A stretch of DNA of 64,000 nucleotides, taken from contig OZ038472.1 in NCBI GenBank assembly GCA_964036295.1, positions 5,602,001-5,666,000 of the forward strand. The letters run 5' to 3'. The position numbers were made by a program, and so were the translations under genes. Below the pieces are notes generated by a model. It did no database searches. It saw nothing but the letters and a program-made list of their open reading frames with translations, and was not told the origin of the DNA. Shown piece after piece: positions 40,101 through 50,551 of this stretch (positions are counted from its first letter, which is position 1; the number at the start of each line of letters is the position of its first letter). Origin of the DNA: Plumapathes pennacea (Eukaryota; Cnidaria; Anthozoa; Antipatharia; Myriopathidae).

Positions 40101-41421
40101 AGCGTATTGCACTCGTCAGGAACCAGATCAACTGGTTTATTAGCTTATGTGATCAGTTTTCACAAGCAAAGTTTACGAATGCGTCATTTTTTTGTTCCAT
40201 TTTGCGCGCGGCGAGAATGTTTGCCCTGCTTCGTTTGTCGTGTAATAAACAATTTATTACACGAAAAGTCATGCAATACGGCTGTATTTTTACTCGTCAG
40301 TTTTATTTTTTCTCGCCTGAAGCAGGCTCGAAAAAATAAAACCGACTCATAAAAATACTTTGCCGTATTGCACTCCTTCCCGTGTAATAACCTCTTTTTA
40401 TAGTTTCAGTGATGCCCCTGGATGTTTGTTACCATACTCGGTGTCTATATAAGTACAACTGTAGAAATAGTATGTATGTATGCAGTATCAATGATCATAA
40501 TATTGGTATGAACGTATTATGTTCATACCAAAGATCTATTAATTTATTGTACCAGAGTTGTGCCCCACTGTACTGAGTGTATCTGGAGTCTGCACTGTGA
40601 TCAATATTTTGAGGTCTCTGATATTCTTGTCATACAGTATGTCAATAATTATTTGCATTATTGTGAAGTCTGATATCTTGCACACACTGCATGTCTTTGG
40701 TTTTCCCCTGACTATTCATGTTCCTGTTATCAGTCCCCCAGGTGAAGTCACGCCCCCTGTCGCTCCTCCCACTGTGCCCTCAAGCGCGGCAGGAGGAGTG
40801 GATATTAACTCTTATCCCCGCCCAGCAGTCACCAGGAAGGCCAAGGTTCTCTATGACTATGACGCCTCAGAGAAGAATGAGCTGTCACTCCTCGCTGATG
40901 AGGTACAGTATGCTTCATTTCTAAATTTACCGTACAAACTGCATTGATGATGTGATGAGAATTGTACTGTACACCCACATATAAGCCATAGAGGTATGTG
41001 CTGTTATTATAGGGTATTAGATTCTGATATTTGGTTGTAAATACACTGTAGAGTGCACAATTTTGGAATACACATCTGGAAGAGTAAACAATTTAATTAA
41101 CAGGTCTGAAATAGGGTGAAAATTGGTGTATTTAGGTCTGAAATAGGGTAAGGGTTTTTAGAACCACAATAGAAGTGAATGAAAGAAGAGAATGCTTGTC
41201 TCTGGTTTTTTTTAAAAAGGTGGCACATTTGACACGTTCCACTTGTATTCCAAACGGTTTGTGGAAGTACTGTAGGTGCGTAAAATTAACTAATTTGTTT
41301 GTGATATTTGCAGATCATCAATGTCTACAATATACCTGGTATGGACAGTGACTGGATAGTGGGGGAGCGCGGAAGTCAACGGGGCAAAGTCCCCCTCACT
41401 TACCTCGAGCTCTTAAATTAG
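34176..41421 (+). CDS. SH3GLB1: Endophilin-B (SH3GLB1/2-type), 10 coding exons
   Basis: Endophilin-B is a cytosolic N-BAR plus SH3 protein that bends membranes at mitochondria, autophagosomes and the Golgi. Exons: 34176-34277, 34341-34482, 36447-36575, 37086-37219, 37337-37429, 38102-38146, 39463-39552, 39873-39973, 40734-40902, 41314-41421. Phases join throughout and give 370 residues (human SH3GLB1 is about 365). The N-terminal amphipathic helix ends AATFFSRAKQ-like (SMKKFGAQTATFFSRAKQ). The BAR part contains LGKTEKTEFDARFESLLERA, EAVVQPNP, GNDYGPGTTYG, ERDFMTKTVSHYIHPL and EFDRQYEVTKLLLDGI. After a proline-rich linker comes the SH3 domain: KVLYDYDASEKNELSLLADE then MDSDWIVGERG and KVPLTYLELLN. 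The 45-base exon 38102-38146 lies where vertebrates splice alternative exons. One invertebrate gene may represent both SH3GLB1 and SH3GLB2; the symbol is by type. Confidence 0.93.
35830..35997. mobile_element. CAGTAGAACCTCG (pogo/Tigger-like) MITE
   Basis: CAGTAGAACCTCGCAATCTT at the left and AAGTTTTGTAATAGTTCTAC/TG at the right, with inner GAGCATTCAAGAT pairing. CAGTNGAACCTCG ends followed by TA are typical of pogo/Tigger miniature elements. It lies in the second endophilin-B intron. Confidence 0.6.
36106..36276 (+). mobile_element. CCCTTTCACTCCC MITE, copy d
   Basis: From GTTCACTCCCAATAGTGATC to CTTGGGAGTGAAAGGGTTAA, with an intact right terminus and a short internal deletion. It ends 170 bases before endophilin-B exon 36447-36575. 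Confidence 0.75.
38102..38146 (+). CDS. Candidate alternative micro-exon of endophilin-B
   Basis: TTCAG|ATG...GACAAG|GTGAGT encloses 45 in-frame bases (MYSRNNLLLSSELDK), with a pyrimidine-rich tract before it. Removing it keeps frame between QTPEKMQQ and AEADLRVA. In vertebrate SH3GLB1, tissue-specific exons are inserted at about this point of the BAR domain, so regulated inclusion is likely. This is inferred from position, not shown. Confidence 0.6.
38257..38302. repeat. (TA)n(CT)n microsatellite
   Basis: About eleven TA followed by TTTTT and about nine CT, in an endophilin-B intron. Confidence 0.95.
39220..39283. repeat. (ATT)n microsatellite
   Basis: About 20 TTA/ATT units with two imperfect breaks (TTATAATTA), in the intron before exon 39463-39552. 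Confidence 0.95.
40058..40395. mobile_element. Fold-back element with TGCAATACGGC stem
   Basis: A body with GAGTGCAAATATGGGCC and a small GTGTAATAAACAATTTATTACAC palindrome is followed by a long stem (40272-40314 with 40328-40372). The stem starts TGCAATACGGCTGTATTTTT and is capped by CGCCTGAAGCAGGCTCG. It lies in the intron before endophilin-B exon 40734-40902. Confidence 0.6.
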
Positions 41422-42507
41422 TCATTTGGATAAGTCGGGAATAGAATTTGAATTTTAGATTGTTAGATAAAATACTTTCATAATAATACTCTTCTTCCAT
41501 TGTGTTAGTTTTGCAGGGTTCGTACAAGCTTGCAAACTTATTGAATTTTAGACAGCAGTCTTTGAAACAATCAATTTCTAAGTAATACTGGTAATTTGAC
41601 CCTAGACACCAATTTGAAGAACAGCATGGGAAAAAACTGTTTAGATGCAGTCAGTTGACGATAAGCTTAGACAATTGACAATCTTTACTCTTTTTACTCC
41701 ATCCAATGGGTAAATTTCAGTCGTTGAACAAAAAATTTTTAAATTTTGATTGAAAATGTTATACGAACCCTGTTTAGTGTCAAGCTGTGTTGGAAGTCAC
41801 ATAATCTGGTCCACACTTTTTCTTATCAGCATTGTGTTTAAAGGGAGATAAAGGCAGAGGAATCTTGGCTTCAGTTTGTTAGATTATTGCTTGCTTATTA
41901 ATTTTGTGTTGGTATGATCGAGCACAGTTTAGGCTCAACACAATCTAGAAATCTGCATCTTTGTCAATTTAGCAGTTAATCCAAATGATTCATGGAAAAA
42001 TGAGGTATTACTGGCTCAATTTGTTGGGGACTGAACATTTTGCATGATGCATTCTAAATGTTGTTTAGCTTTTTTAAAACTATGTAATCCGTATAAATAA
42101 TTCAATCGATACAAAGGTGCAACAATTTATTCTTGTGTAGTTGTAATTGAACCTGTGCTACATGTATAAGTTTTTATTAAGGTGTTCAAGGAAATAATAA
42201 CTTAAATGTGTACAATGCCTTAAGAGTTCCCTTTATTTTCCAGAGCATGTGTCAGACAAAGGGTAGAGTAAACACGCTTCTTGAGGTGTAATACTTACAT
42301 GAATGTGTAATATCATTGAATGCCTAAGAAAAGAAAAAAAATGTTTTGCCAAGGGTACCATTTATATCTTACTAGCAAAGTAGGTATATATAAATAATGT
42401 GTACATATGTGTAAGCAGTTAATACTGCTCTTACAATCCACTTCCAATATGGAATCACTGAGGAACAGTCGCCCAAGAAAAACTGACGTTACTTTCTATA
42501 TTTACAG

Positions 42508-43353
42508 GACAGAGCTGAATAACGCATTGCGCATGTCGGTGATGTCATCAAACATGGCGTCCCAAACAGTGCTCCTGATGTCCTACAAAGGCACGACAAT
42601 GCGTTTTAGACAAACGTGGAAGAATTTTTTTCAAAGTGAATTTTAATACTACATCAAATCCTCTATTCGACACACTAAAACTAAATCTTAACAGTTTAAA
42701 AGTGAGCTCAACAGACGGCTTTCATTTCACTCGAGTGTCGCTTCAACCCGCTTCAACCATACACCCAGGTTTAATGCGCTTCTCTGTAGGACTCTTGAGA
42801 GGCGACCAGGATGAGAGAAGATTGGGGTGGACCTCCTTAAGTGGTAATAGCAGGCACAGGAGCCAGACGATGCTTGTGCCCTTCGTGATTGTTCGTCTGG
42901 CAGTCACAAAGCCGGTCCCCCTGGACGTTTCTTCAGTCGTTTCGTTCTTCCTGTAGAGAAGATTCCGTACAGAAGATTCTTTCAGTGTTGTGGTACCTCA
43001 CCAGGCTCGTAGTACGCAAGAAAGCTCCAACAAGCGGCAGTAGGAAGTCGGTACGCCGAGATATCTTGTTCCAAAGTCGTCCACTAATGTCAATTTGCTG
43101 TTTACGTTTTTAGTACACGAGTCGAATTTCCTTAAACCCACCCGTTTGAAATTTTTACAAACCGAATTCGGATAGAAGATGAACTCCTTCGTCTAATAAC
43201 GTAAGAAAAAACCTTAACCCCTAAATACCGAGCTTTACCTCGGCGTTTCTTTCCACTTTTCGGTGTCCCGGCCATTTTAAATAGCCCGCAATTTTTCCCG
43301 CGTTCCATACCGCTGACTTTGTGCGGCTGCGCAATGCGTTATTCAGCTCTGTC
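42508..43353. mobile_element. 846-bp non-autonomous MULE-like element
   Basis: The termini GACAGAGCTGAATAACGCAT (26 perfect inverted bases in all) lie at 42508 and, inverted, end at 43353. The 9-base TATTTACAG is present on both sides (42499-42507 and 43354-43362), a perfect target duplication. A minus-strand ATG at about 43275 opens MAGTPKSGKKRRGKARYL, possibly the start of a captured exon. No transposase. Confidence 0.8.
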
Positions 43354-43829
43354 TATTTACAGTAAAATCCGTGAGCTGTGAAAAGTTATAGAAATTGCGA
43401 CCAATCAGAAGTTTGGGCTATTAATGAGTACAACCGCATTGCGTGACAATATTATTATGGGTGCAGCTTCACTGCAACATAACCCAGTTATAAAATAACC
43501 TGCCGAGGACCAGCCCGAGGTATCTTCGTTACTCTGGAGTCGGTCCAAATGAGGCAGAGCTGGGCATCTGCTTACAAGACCAGCAAAAACACACACACAA
43601 ACGCTTGCCACATGTCTCATTCAGCGGTTAGAACCCATCCAGCAGAACATTCACTGAAGTAAAACTTTCAAACACTGCTGCAGCGTAAGCGTATTGCCTC
43701 TTGTCTGCGATATTGACTTCATCCTTCTTCGGTGGCTCCAGTAGCCTTAGGTTAAATGCATGGACACTGTGTCTGGTTCCGATGCCGTGTCGTATCCGGG
43801 CTCCGGGTACCTTATTTTCGAGTTCGGAT

Positions 43830-45076
43830 TTACATCGTTTGAAGCTTTCCCGTTTTCTTCGCCGAAACCGAAGAAGAACTGCGAGCTCCACTGTCTTGCC
43901 ATTTGTGATCACTCATGTGAATACGCATATCGACGAAGACCTTTAGACCACTCTTCTCACACTCGTACCCGAACACCATGTCCTCCGCAACCGATAATTC
44001 AGGTCGGTAAAAAACGTTTTTTGAAAACAGCGCCTTCAGGTTTAAGTACACGGCTATCTGTGGGGGTTTGCAAATGAAGGCTTCGTTCAGTTTATTTCTT
44101 AGGCGCCTTCGTGCTGGGCTCATGGCCGCAATTGGAGTTTTGCTTTCTTGGGTCTCCCTTACTAATCCCTCTATACGTTTAAAGGCCTCTCCAAATCTAC
44201 ATGGTGTATACGTCGAGCGAAATTTACCTTCTTCGTCTTTCTCACAATGATACTCCTCGAAGCACTCTAAGCTGTCGTCAATCATCCAGATGAATTCCAA
44301 ACCCAGACGAAAAGCGATTTTCTGGATCCAAAATCTCGCATAGCCTGCTCCGCGTTCATTGCTTGGAAGAGAGACCACGGGAAGGAGATGCCCACAATAC
44401 TTCACGAATTCCTGGAACTCCGAGGGTCGTACTACTAGGATTCTATGGGTGTTCTCAGGAGCCACGTCAGCATCTTGGGGCCAATTTAGCAATGCGATTT
44501 GTGCGCGGCGGTAAGATGGAGTAAAAACCCATCTCTTCTCTTTCTGTCCATCTGCAATTCCAAGTATCTGCAAATAGGTCTGTTGCTCTTTAACTTTAAA
44601 CATGCATGGCGTGAATAAGAAACTTGGCAAATGTGTCAATAAATCGCATCTGTGTGTCGATAAATCGCAGCTGAGAAAGATGGATTTCGGTTGAAACCGC
44701 AAAGATGAAGCCTTAAACCACTCGTCAGGAAAAAACGGTTTGTCCGTGCTCTTCAGAAGCATTTCTCTCAAAGCATCCACTTCCGCTTTCTCTTCTCTTT
44801 CATTTCACTAAGAAAATTTGGAAGATTATCGTAGATTCCCTTAAGATTAAGATGCTTCTTGCCGGCCTTGTTCACGATCCACTTTTCTGAGACGAAGTGC
44901 TCTTTTGACGCCTCAACAGTATCTTGCATAACGGCAGTAAGCTCTGGTTTGACGTTATGCCAAGGACTTGCCGTAGACAACATTCCATTACCTATGCTTG
45001 TTGATTGCAACTTTACCGCTAATTTTTCAACCACAGAAGGTGACGATGCTCCTGTACTCTTACTTCCGTCAGCCAT
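43830..45076 (-). CDS. GT-A-like glycosyltransferase candidate (TAGT/GREB1-like), with a -1 frameshift
   Basis: Two overlapping minus-strand ORFs read as one protein: 45076-44768 (MADGSKSTGASSPSVVEKLA on) and 44780-43830. The join needs one extra base near 44790. The paralogue at 50190-50230 keeps the frame there (GEMKTLKAAEVDASREM), so unit A has lost a base, or the read has an error. The second part has RILVVRPSEFQEFVKYC, VVSLPSNERGAGYARFWIQK, FIWMIDDSLECFEEYH and VAEDMVFGYECEKSGLKVFV. The order P...GxGxAR...WMIDD resembles GT-A folds of the TET-associated glycosyltransferase (TAGT)/GREB1 type, with DD as the metal/nucleotide site. The assignment is from memory and tentative. No signal peptide is seen; about 415 residues if repaired. 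Confidence 0.55.
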
Positions 45077-45379
45077 TGTGTGTCAACGTTAGTAGCTTGT
45101 GAGCACAATGCCTAGATCAAAGGAAGCGATGTTATTTCACTTAACTCAATAAGGCTTGTTCATTTTATCGAGTTAGCCTGCGTAGGTGGCGGCCCACGGC
45201 TGTTTCACGCGCGCTGATTCGCGACATTAGGTTCCAGTCTTCAGAATGGAAGAGAGGCTCTCGGTTGGAAAATAAATGGACGCCTTTTGGCTGATGCATG
45301 GTATAAGAAGTCACCCCCTACGTCACACAAGAGAACACCAGATACATGAAATAAAACAAAACAACAACAACCTAAGAAT

Positions 45380-45672
45380 ATCTGTAGATCGTTGGATCAG
45401 TAGATCTTTGGATCGATGGATCTGTAGATCGATGGATCGTTGGATCGATGGATCTGTAGATCTTTGGATCGATGGATCTGTAGATCGTTGGATCGATGGA
45501 TCTTTAGATCTTTGGATCGATGGATCTGTAGATCGTTGGATCGATGGATCAGTAGATCTTTGGATCGATGGATCTTTAGATCTTTGGATCGATGGATCTG
45601 TAGATCTTTGGATCGATGGATCTGTAGATCTTTGGATCGATGGATCTGTAGATCGTTGGATCGATGGATCTT
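45380..45672. repeat. GATC-rich minisatellite
   Basis: About 290 bases of a 12/24-base unit GATCGATGGATCTGTAGATC with TT or GT variants. It stays open in several frames on both strands (WICRSLDR-type and TDPSIQRS-type peptides) because the unit length is a multiple of three and lacks stops. It lies at the junction between duplication units A and B. No gene is inferred. Confidence 0.9.
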
Positions 45673-46120
45673 TACTAAAAAGGACCTTACCCCTCCCCCG
45701 ATGGTGCAAATGTAACAGCGCGGCTACCAAGGCAAAACAAAGATTGCGGGTAATCGCATCGTGCAACGTTCATGTGGTCATATGTGACTGTCAAAAACCC
45801 TGTGTCAAAAACCCTTTAGATCGTTGGATCGCAAAAGGCCTGTGAACGAGACGAACAATTCTGTTTATCTACTGCAACATCTGGAAGAGTAAACAATTTA
45901 ATTAACAGGTCTGAAATAGGGTGAAAATTGGTGTATTTAGGTCTGAAATAGGGTAAGGGTTTTTAGAACAACAATAGAAGTTGATGAAAGAAGAGAAGGC
46001 TTGTCTATGTTTTTTTTTTTTTTTTTTTTTTAAGAAGTTGGCGTGTTTGACACTTTCCACTTTTATACCAAACGTACTGTAGGTACGTAAAATTAACTAA
46101 TTTGTTTGTGATATTTGCAG

Positions 46121-46228
46121 ATCATCAATGTCTATAATATACCTGGTATGGACAGTGACTGGATAGTGGGGGAGCGCGGAAGTCAACGGGGCAAAGTCCC
46201 CCTCACTTACCTGGAGCTCTTAAATTAG
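46121..46228 (+). pseudogene. Orphan duplicate of the last endophilin-B exon
   Basis: ATTTGCAG| precedes a 108-base exon that encodes the same 35 C-terminal SH3 residues and stop as 41314-41421 (ending LTYLELLN). Only synonymous changes are seen. The acceptor is intact. No other endophilin exon lies in unit B, so it cannot form a gene. It could in principle be spliced from the upstream gene as an alternative last exon with an alternative 3' UTR. Confidence 0.8.
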
Positions 46229-47396
46229 TCATTTGGATAAGTCGGGAATAGAATTTGAATTTTAGATTGTTAGATATAATACTTTCATAATAGTACTCTT
46301 CTTCCATTGTGTTACTTTTGCAGGGTTCGTACAACCTTGTAAACATATTGAATTTTAGACAGCAGTCTTTGAAACAATCAATTTCTAAGTAATACTGGTA
46401 ATTTGACCCTAGTCACTAAGTCGAAGAACAGCATGGGGAAAAAACTGTTCAGATGCAGTCAGTTGACGATAAGATTAGATAATTGACAATCTTTGGTCCT
46501 TTTACTCCGTCGAACTGGTAAATTTCAGTCGTTGAACAAAACATTTTTAAATTTTGATTTGAAAATGTTATACGAACCCTGTTTAGTGTCAAGCTGTGTT
46601 GGAAGTCACATAATTTGGTCCACACTTTTTCTTATCAGCATTGTGTTTAAAGGGAGATAAAGGCAAAACAATTTTGGCTTCAAATTTGTTAGACTATTAT
46701 TGCTTGCTCATTGATTTTGTGTTGGTATGATCAAGCTTTAGATCTTTGCTCTTCCAAGTGGTGCACAGCTTAGGCTCAACACAGTCTGGAAATCATCTTC
46801 GTCAAATTAGCAATCCAAATGATTCGTGGAAAAAATGAGGTATTACTGGCTCAATTTGTTGGGGACTGAACATTTTGCATGATACATTCTAAATGTTGTT
46901 TAGCTTTTTTAAAAATACATAATCCGTATAAATAATTCAATCAATACAAAGGTATGACAATTTATTTCTTGTGTGGTTGTAAATTAAACCTGTGCTACAT
47001 GTATAAGTTGGTAATAAGGTGTCCGAGGAAATAAAAACTTAAATATGTACACGTGGTATGATGTCAGACAAAAAGTGGTTTATATGTAATCCAAAGATTA
47101 GGAGTCTTGACAGCTATAGAGTGAACACGTTTCCTTGGGATCTGTCATCTAATATTTACACAGCAATTCTTAATTTTCATTTCAAGAAGGCCTAAGAGAG
47201 GAAAAAAAGTGCTTTGCTCACAGCCAAATATATCTTACTAGCAGGGTATATAAATTACTGCTCTTGCATACAATCCTCTTCCAATGTGAAATCACCGAGT
47301 AGCATAGGATACACAGTTTACTAGGCGAACAGTCACACAAGGAAAACCTTTTTGTGTGACCTTTTCCTTCCTTTTCAAACAGTGAACCACGCTTCT

Positions 47397-48012
47397 TTTT
47401 ACAATAACACGTCAGTTTCTCGCTTTGTGATTGGCTAATTTTCATTATCAATAAGAGGACAGACATAAAATCGAGTGCTGACGATAGTGATTTGGACGAA
47501 GAAGGTGAATTCAGCTTCAATTTTACCTCAGTTCTTGCAAAAGCGACATTCGGCATTTGAAGTAGAGAACCAGAAGTGTTCAGAGGCCAATTCCTTGAGC
47601 TTTGTCTTGAAATTGTCGAGAAAACCGCAGCAGAAAAGCGTCTAGTTTCATTTCTTTCCAACTTCTTTGACAAAATTTTATTTTGCACGCGCGAAATGCT
47701 CACGTCAAACTGTCACTTTTTGGCCAATGAAATGTCTTGAATTTTAACCTCGACCAATTAGAAAGCGGGAAAAGTTGACAACATTTCGGTCAAATTGAAC
47801 AAAATCCAGTTTTCTTGCGTGTTTTCCCCGCGTCGTCGCTTGAGTTTTGTTATTGTAAAAAGCAAATTGACGTCATTTTTTATGTGTCTGTCCTCTTATT
47901 GATCATGAAACGGCGAAGCGCCTCGTGGATCCACAACTTTTTGACAATGTTATGACGCGTTTCATGATCAATAAGAGGACAGACACATAAAAAACTGACG
48001 TCAATTTGTTAA
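47397..48012 (+). mobile_element. Fold-back element with conserved-apex hairpin
   Basis: The body starts TTACAATAACACGTCAGTTT and is closely similar to 17015-17395. A stem then follows, 47865-47912 pairing with 47958-48006 (AATTGACGTCATTTTTTATG..., one base unpaired). The 45-base apex contains GCGAAGCGCCTCGTGGATCC and ACAACTTTTTGAC. The same apex, on a stem of different sequence, occurs at 55943-55983. Confidence 0.7.
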
Positions 48013-48484
48013 ATTTTCTGTTTATAATAAAAACTGTGAGCCGTGAAAAGTTATAGAAATTGCGACCAATCACAAATCTGGGTTAAAATGAGTACTATTG
48101 CACTGCCTGACAATGCCTGCAGCTTCACAAAAACATTGGCCCAGTTGTAAAATTGCCTCCCGAGAACTACTACGAGGCATTTTCTTTTTACTATGCTTTG
48201 GTCCGAATGAGGCAAAGCTGAACAACCGCTCTCAAGACCAGCAAAAAAAATAGTTTGTCACATGTCTCATTCGGCAGTTTAGAACCTATGTATATCTAGC
48301 GGAACAATCACTGAAGCAAAACAGTGAACATAGCACTAGAACTGAAATAAATCTGGACCGTCGGATTTCGCGCGATCTCAGGAAGCAGGAGAACCTGGTC
48401 TTTATTGTCTTAATCATTCCTCAGCCGGTTCCAGGGTTATTACAGGCATGTTATTTTGTCCCGACCAAACCTCATGCAAATGTC

Positions 48485-49322
48485 TTTAAAGTGCACATAA
48501 GCCCAAAAATGATATCTTTACAATCGAATCTACATGACGGAAATATGTTGACTATAGAGATTACTTCATGGAAAGTGCGCGCGTACGGTTTTTATTCACG
48601 AGTTGTGAAGTATCATAAAACGAACGAGCGAGGCTTTGCGAGCGAGTGAGTTTTATGATACGAAACAACGAGTGAATAAAAACTGTACAAAGCACTTTCC
48701 ATGATGTTTTCTGTTTATTATATACATACTGAGACATTTATGATGGGACCGGGAAACCCTTTAAAAGTAGTGAAAAATCGTCGTTCGCAGCTTGTGATTG
48801 GACGAACGATTTTTTTCACGTGTGAAAAGCGTCGTTCGCGGCCTCTCATTGGCTAGAACTCATTTGCGTACGAAATTTTACGATATGGCTTTTTCGTGAG
48901 TATGTCTCAGTATGTATATAATAAATTAGAATAAGTCTGCGTTTTAACGCTGCGCCTTTGAGTTATCAAGGTTTATATTTTGAATATGGTAATGACGTGA
49001 CGTCAAAGAAGGAACAATTCATTATACAAAATCTTGTTGGTAGAGATAAATGACATTTTATCAACGTCCATTTTATACTTGAATTTTGTGTAAATGATTT
49101 TACCAAATATTTTGTATGAATCTGAAAACAGTTCCAATCACGAAGAGAAAGAAATAACATGGAATTACTCCTTTGACATCACGTCATTACCATATTCGAA
49201 ATATAAACCTCTATAACTTATAGGCGCAATGTTGAAACACAGAAATAATCTAATAGTCAACTATTTACTTTATGTAGAATCGATTGTGAAGATATCATTT
49301 TTGGGCTTATGTGTACTTTAAA
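48485..49322. mobile_element. Composite element with nested inverted repeats
   Basis: The outer ends TTTAAAGTGCACATAAGCCC and GGGCTTATGTGTACTTTAAA (pairing continues about 50 bases, through ATGATATCTTTACAATCGA) enclose two others. One is a bipartite fold-back (48568-48930). The other is a pair AAGGTTTATATTTTGAATAT / ATATTCGAAATATAAACCT (48968-49212). It is present only in duplication unit B. Confidence 0.65.
48568..48930. mobile_element. Bipartite fold-back element (CATGGAAAGTGC)
   Basis: The stem 48568-48620 with 48651-48703 is capped by CGAACGAGCGAGGC/TTTGCGAGCGAGTGAG. The body is bounded by TTTATTATATACATACTGAG and CTCAGTATGTATATAATAAA. It contains two TCGTTCGCxGC blocks and TTGGCTAGAAC/GATTGGACGAAC CCAAT-type words. 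Confidence 0.6.
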
Positions 49323-49449
49323 ATAAACCTGCATACTACGGAAGCACCTTTTGGTGTCCCAAGTATGATATTTTCATACAATCAGCCCGGTTAAAACGGA
49401 CACCTCAGTTACAAATAATATTACAGCTATTGATGTGTGATTGACAGTC

Positions 49450-50551
49450 CCGGGGTTTGCAAATGAAGGGGTTGACCATGCAGTGGGTCTCTTTTCGGGC
49501 CTCTGAATCGTATTGGGCTCATGGATGCAATAGTCATTTCATGGCTGCAAGAATCGCACTTTCGTTTCTCCCTTACTAATTGCTCGACATGTTTAAAAAC
49601 CTCTCCAAATTTACGTGGGCTATACGTCGGGCGAGGTTCACCTGTTTTGCTTTTCTCGTGACGATACTCGATCGTAGAACCGCTCGAAGCATCCAGATAA
49701 ATTTCAAACCCAGACGAAGAGCGATCTTCTGGATCCAGAATCTCACATAGCCTGCTCCGCTTTCATTGCTTGGAAGAGAGACCACCGGGGAAGAGATGTC
49801 CACAATACTTCACGTATTCATCAAACTCCGACGCGGGTTGTACCACTAGGATCCTGTGGGTGTTCACGCACTTCATCATCATCCTCTTCGGGCCAATTCA
49901 ACAATGCGATTTTTGCGCGGCGGTAAGATGGTATAAACACCCATCTCTTCTGTTTCTGTTCATCCTTAATTTCTTGTATCTGCAACCACTCTCCTCGATT
50001 TTCAGTATCACTGAAACAGCTCTGAGCAGTCAGGCAAATGTATCCGTAACATCGGCGGAGAGTCGAGATATAGTCAGTATTGCGGGCGCGGTGGTGAACT
50101 CGGCAACACTAAAGATGAAGCCTTAAACGGCTTATCCGGCTTATGAGGAGACGGTTGGTCGGTGCTCTACTGAGGCATCTCTCTCGAAGCATCCACTTCC
50201 GCCGCTTTTAAAGTTTTCATTTCACCAAGAAATGTCGCGGGAAGATTATCGTAGAGTAAGCTTAAGATTAAGATTATCGTCGTGAATTCACTTCTCTGGG
50301 ACTGAGTGCTCTTTTGACGCTGTAACAGTGCGCTTTATAACCTTTTTTAAGGTTTGGTTTTTTGTCATGCCAGGCCGAATGATCCGTAAGCAAATTTCTA
50401 TCATTTTTAGGCTGACCCCATTCAGTTTCTTTAATGCTTGTTGATTGCAACTTATCTGTTACTTCATTAACACCAGAAGTTAGTGATTTGGATGCTCCTG
50501 TGACGGTATGTTTAGTTTTACGTTTCCACCACTTTTCCTTCCTTCAGCCAT
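49450..50551 (-). pseudogene. Degraded paralogue of the GT-like gene
   Basis: The minus strand retains VVSLPSNESGAGYVRFWIQK and IALRLGLKFIWM, then shifts frame to LRAVLRSS where the other copy has IDDSLECF. The acidic pair is lost. The start region (CAGCCATTGTGTGTTGACGT, complement of MADG...) and the GEMKTLKAAEVDA stretch are recognisable. The C-terminal 75 residues of unit A have no match here. Several frame changes make it non-functional. Confidence 0.75.

Larger units (their letters stand above)
41069..45110. repeat. Segmental duplication, unit A
   Basis: Beginning CATCTGGAAGAGTAAACAAT, this unit contains the last endophilin-B exon, its 3' flank, an 846-base MULE and the GT-like gene. 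It is collinear with 45880-50575. Identity is high around the exon and in the first 1.1 kb after it, lower and broken by insertions later. Confidence 0.85.

Noticed and set aside
45380-45672. CRISPR-like array
   Set aside because: Repeats are contiguous with no unique spacers, and the DNA is animal nuclear.
45276-45845. 189-, 147- and 91-residue ORFs with WICRSLDR or TDPSIQRS repeats
   Set aside because: Produced by the stop-free 12/24-base minisatellite on both strands; no splice or start context.
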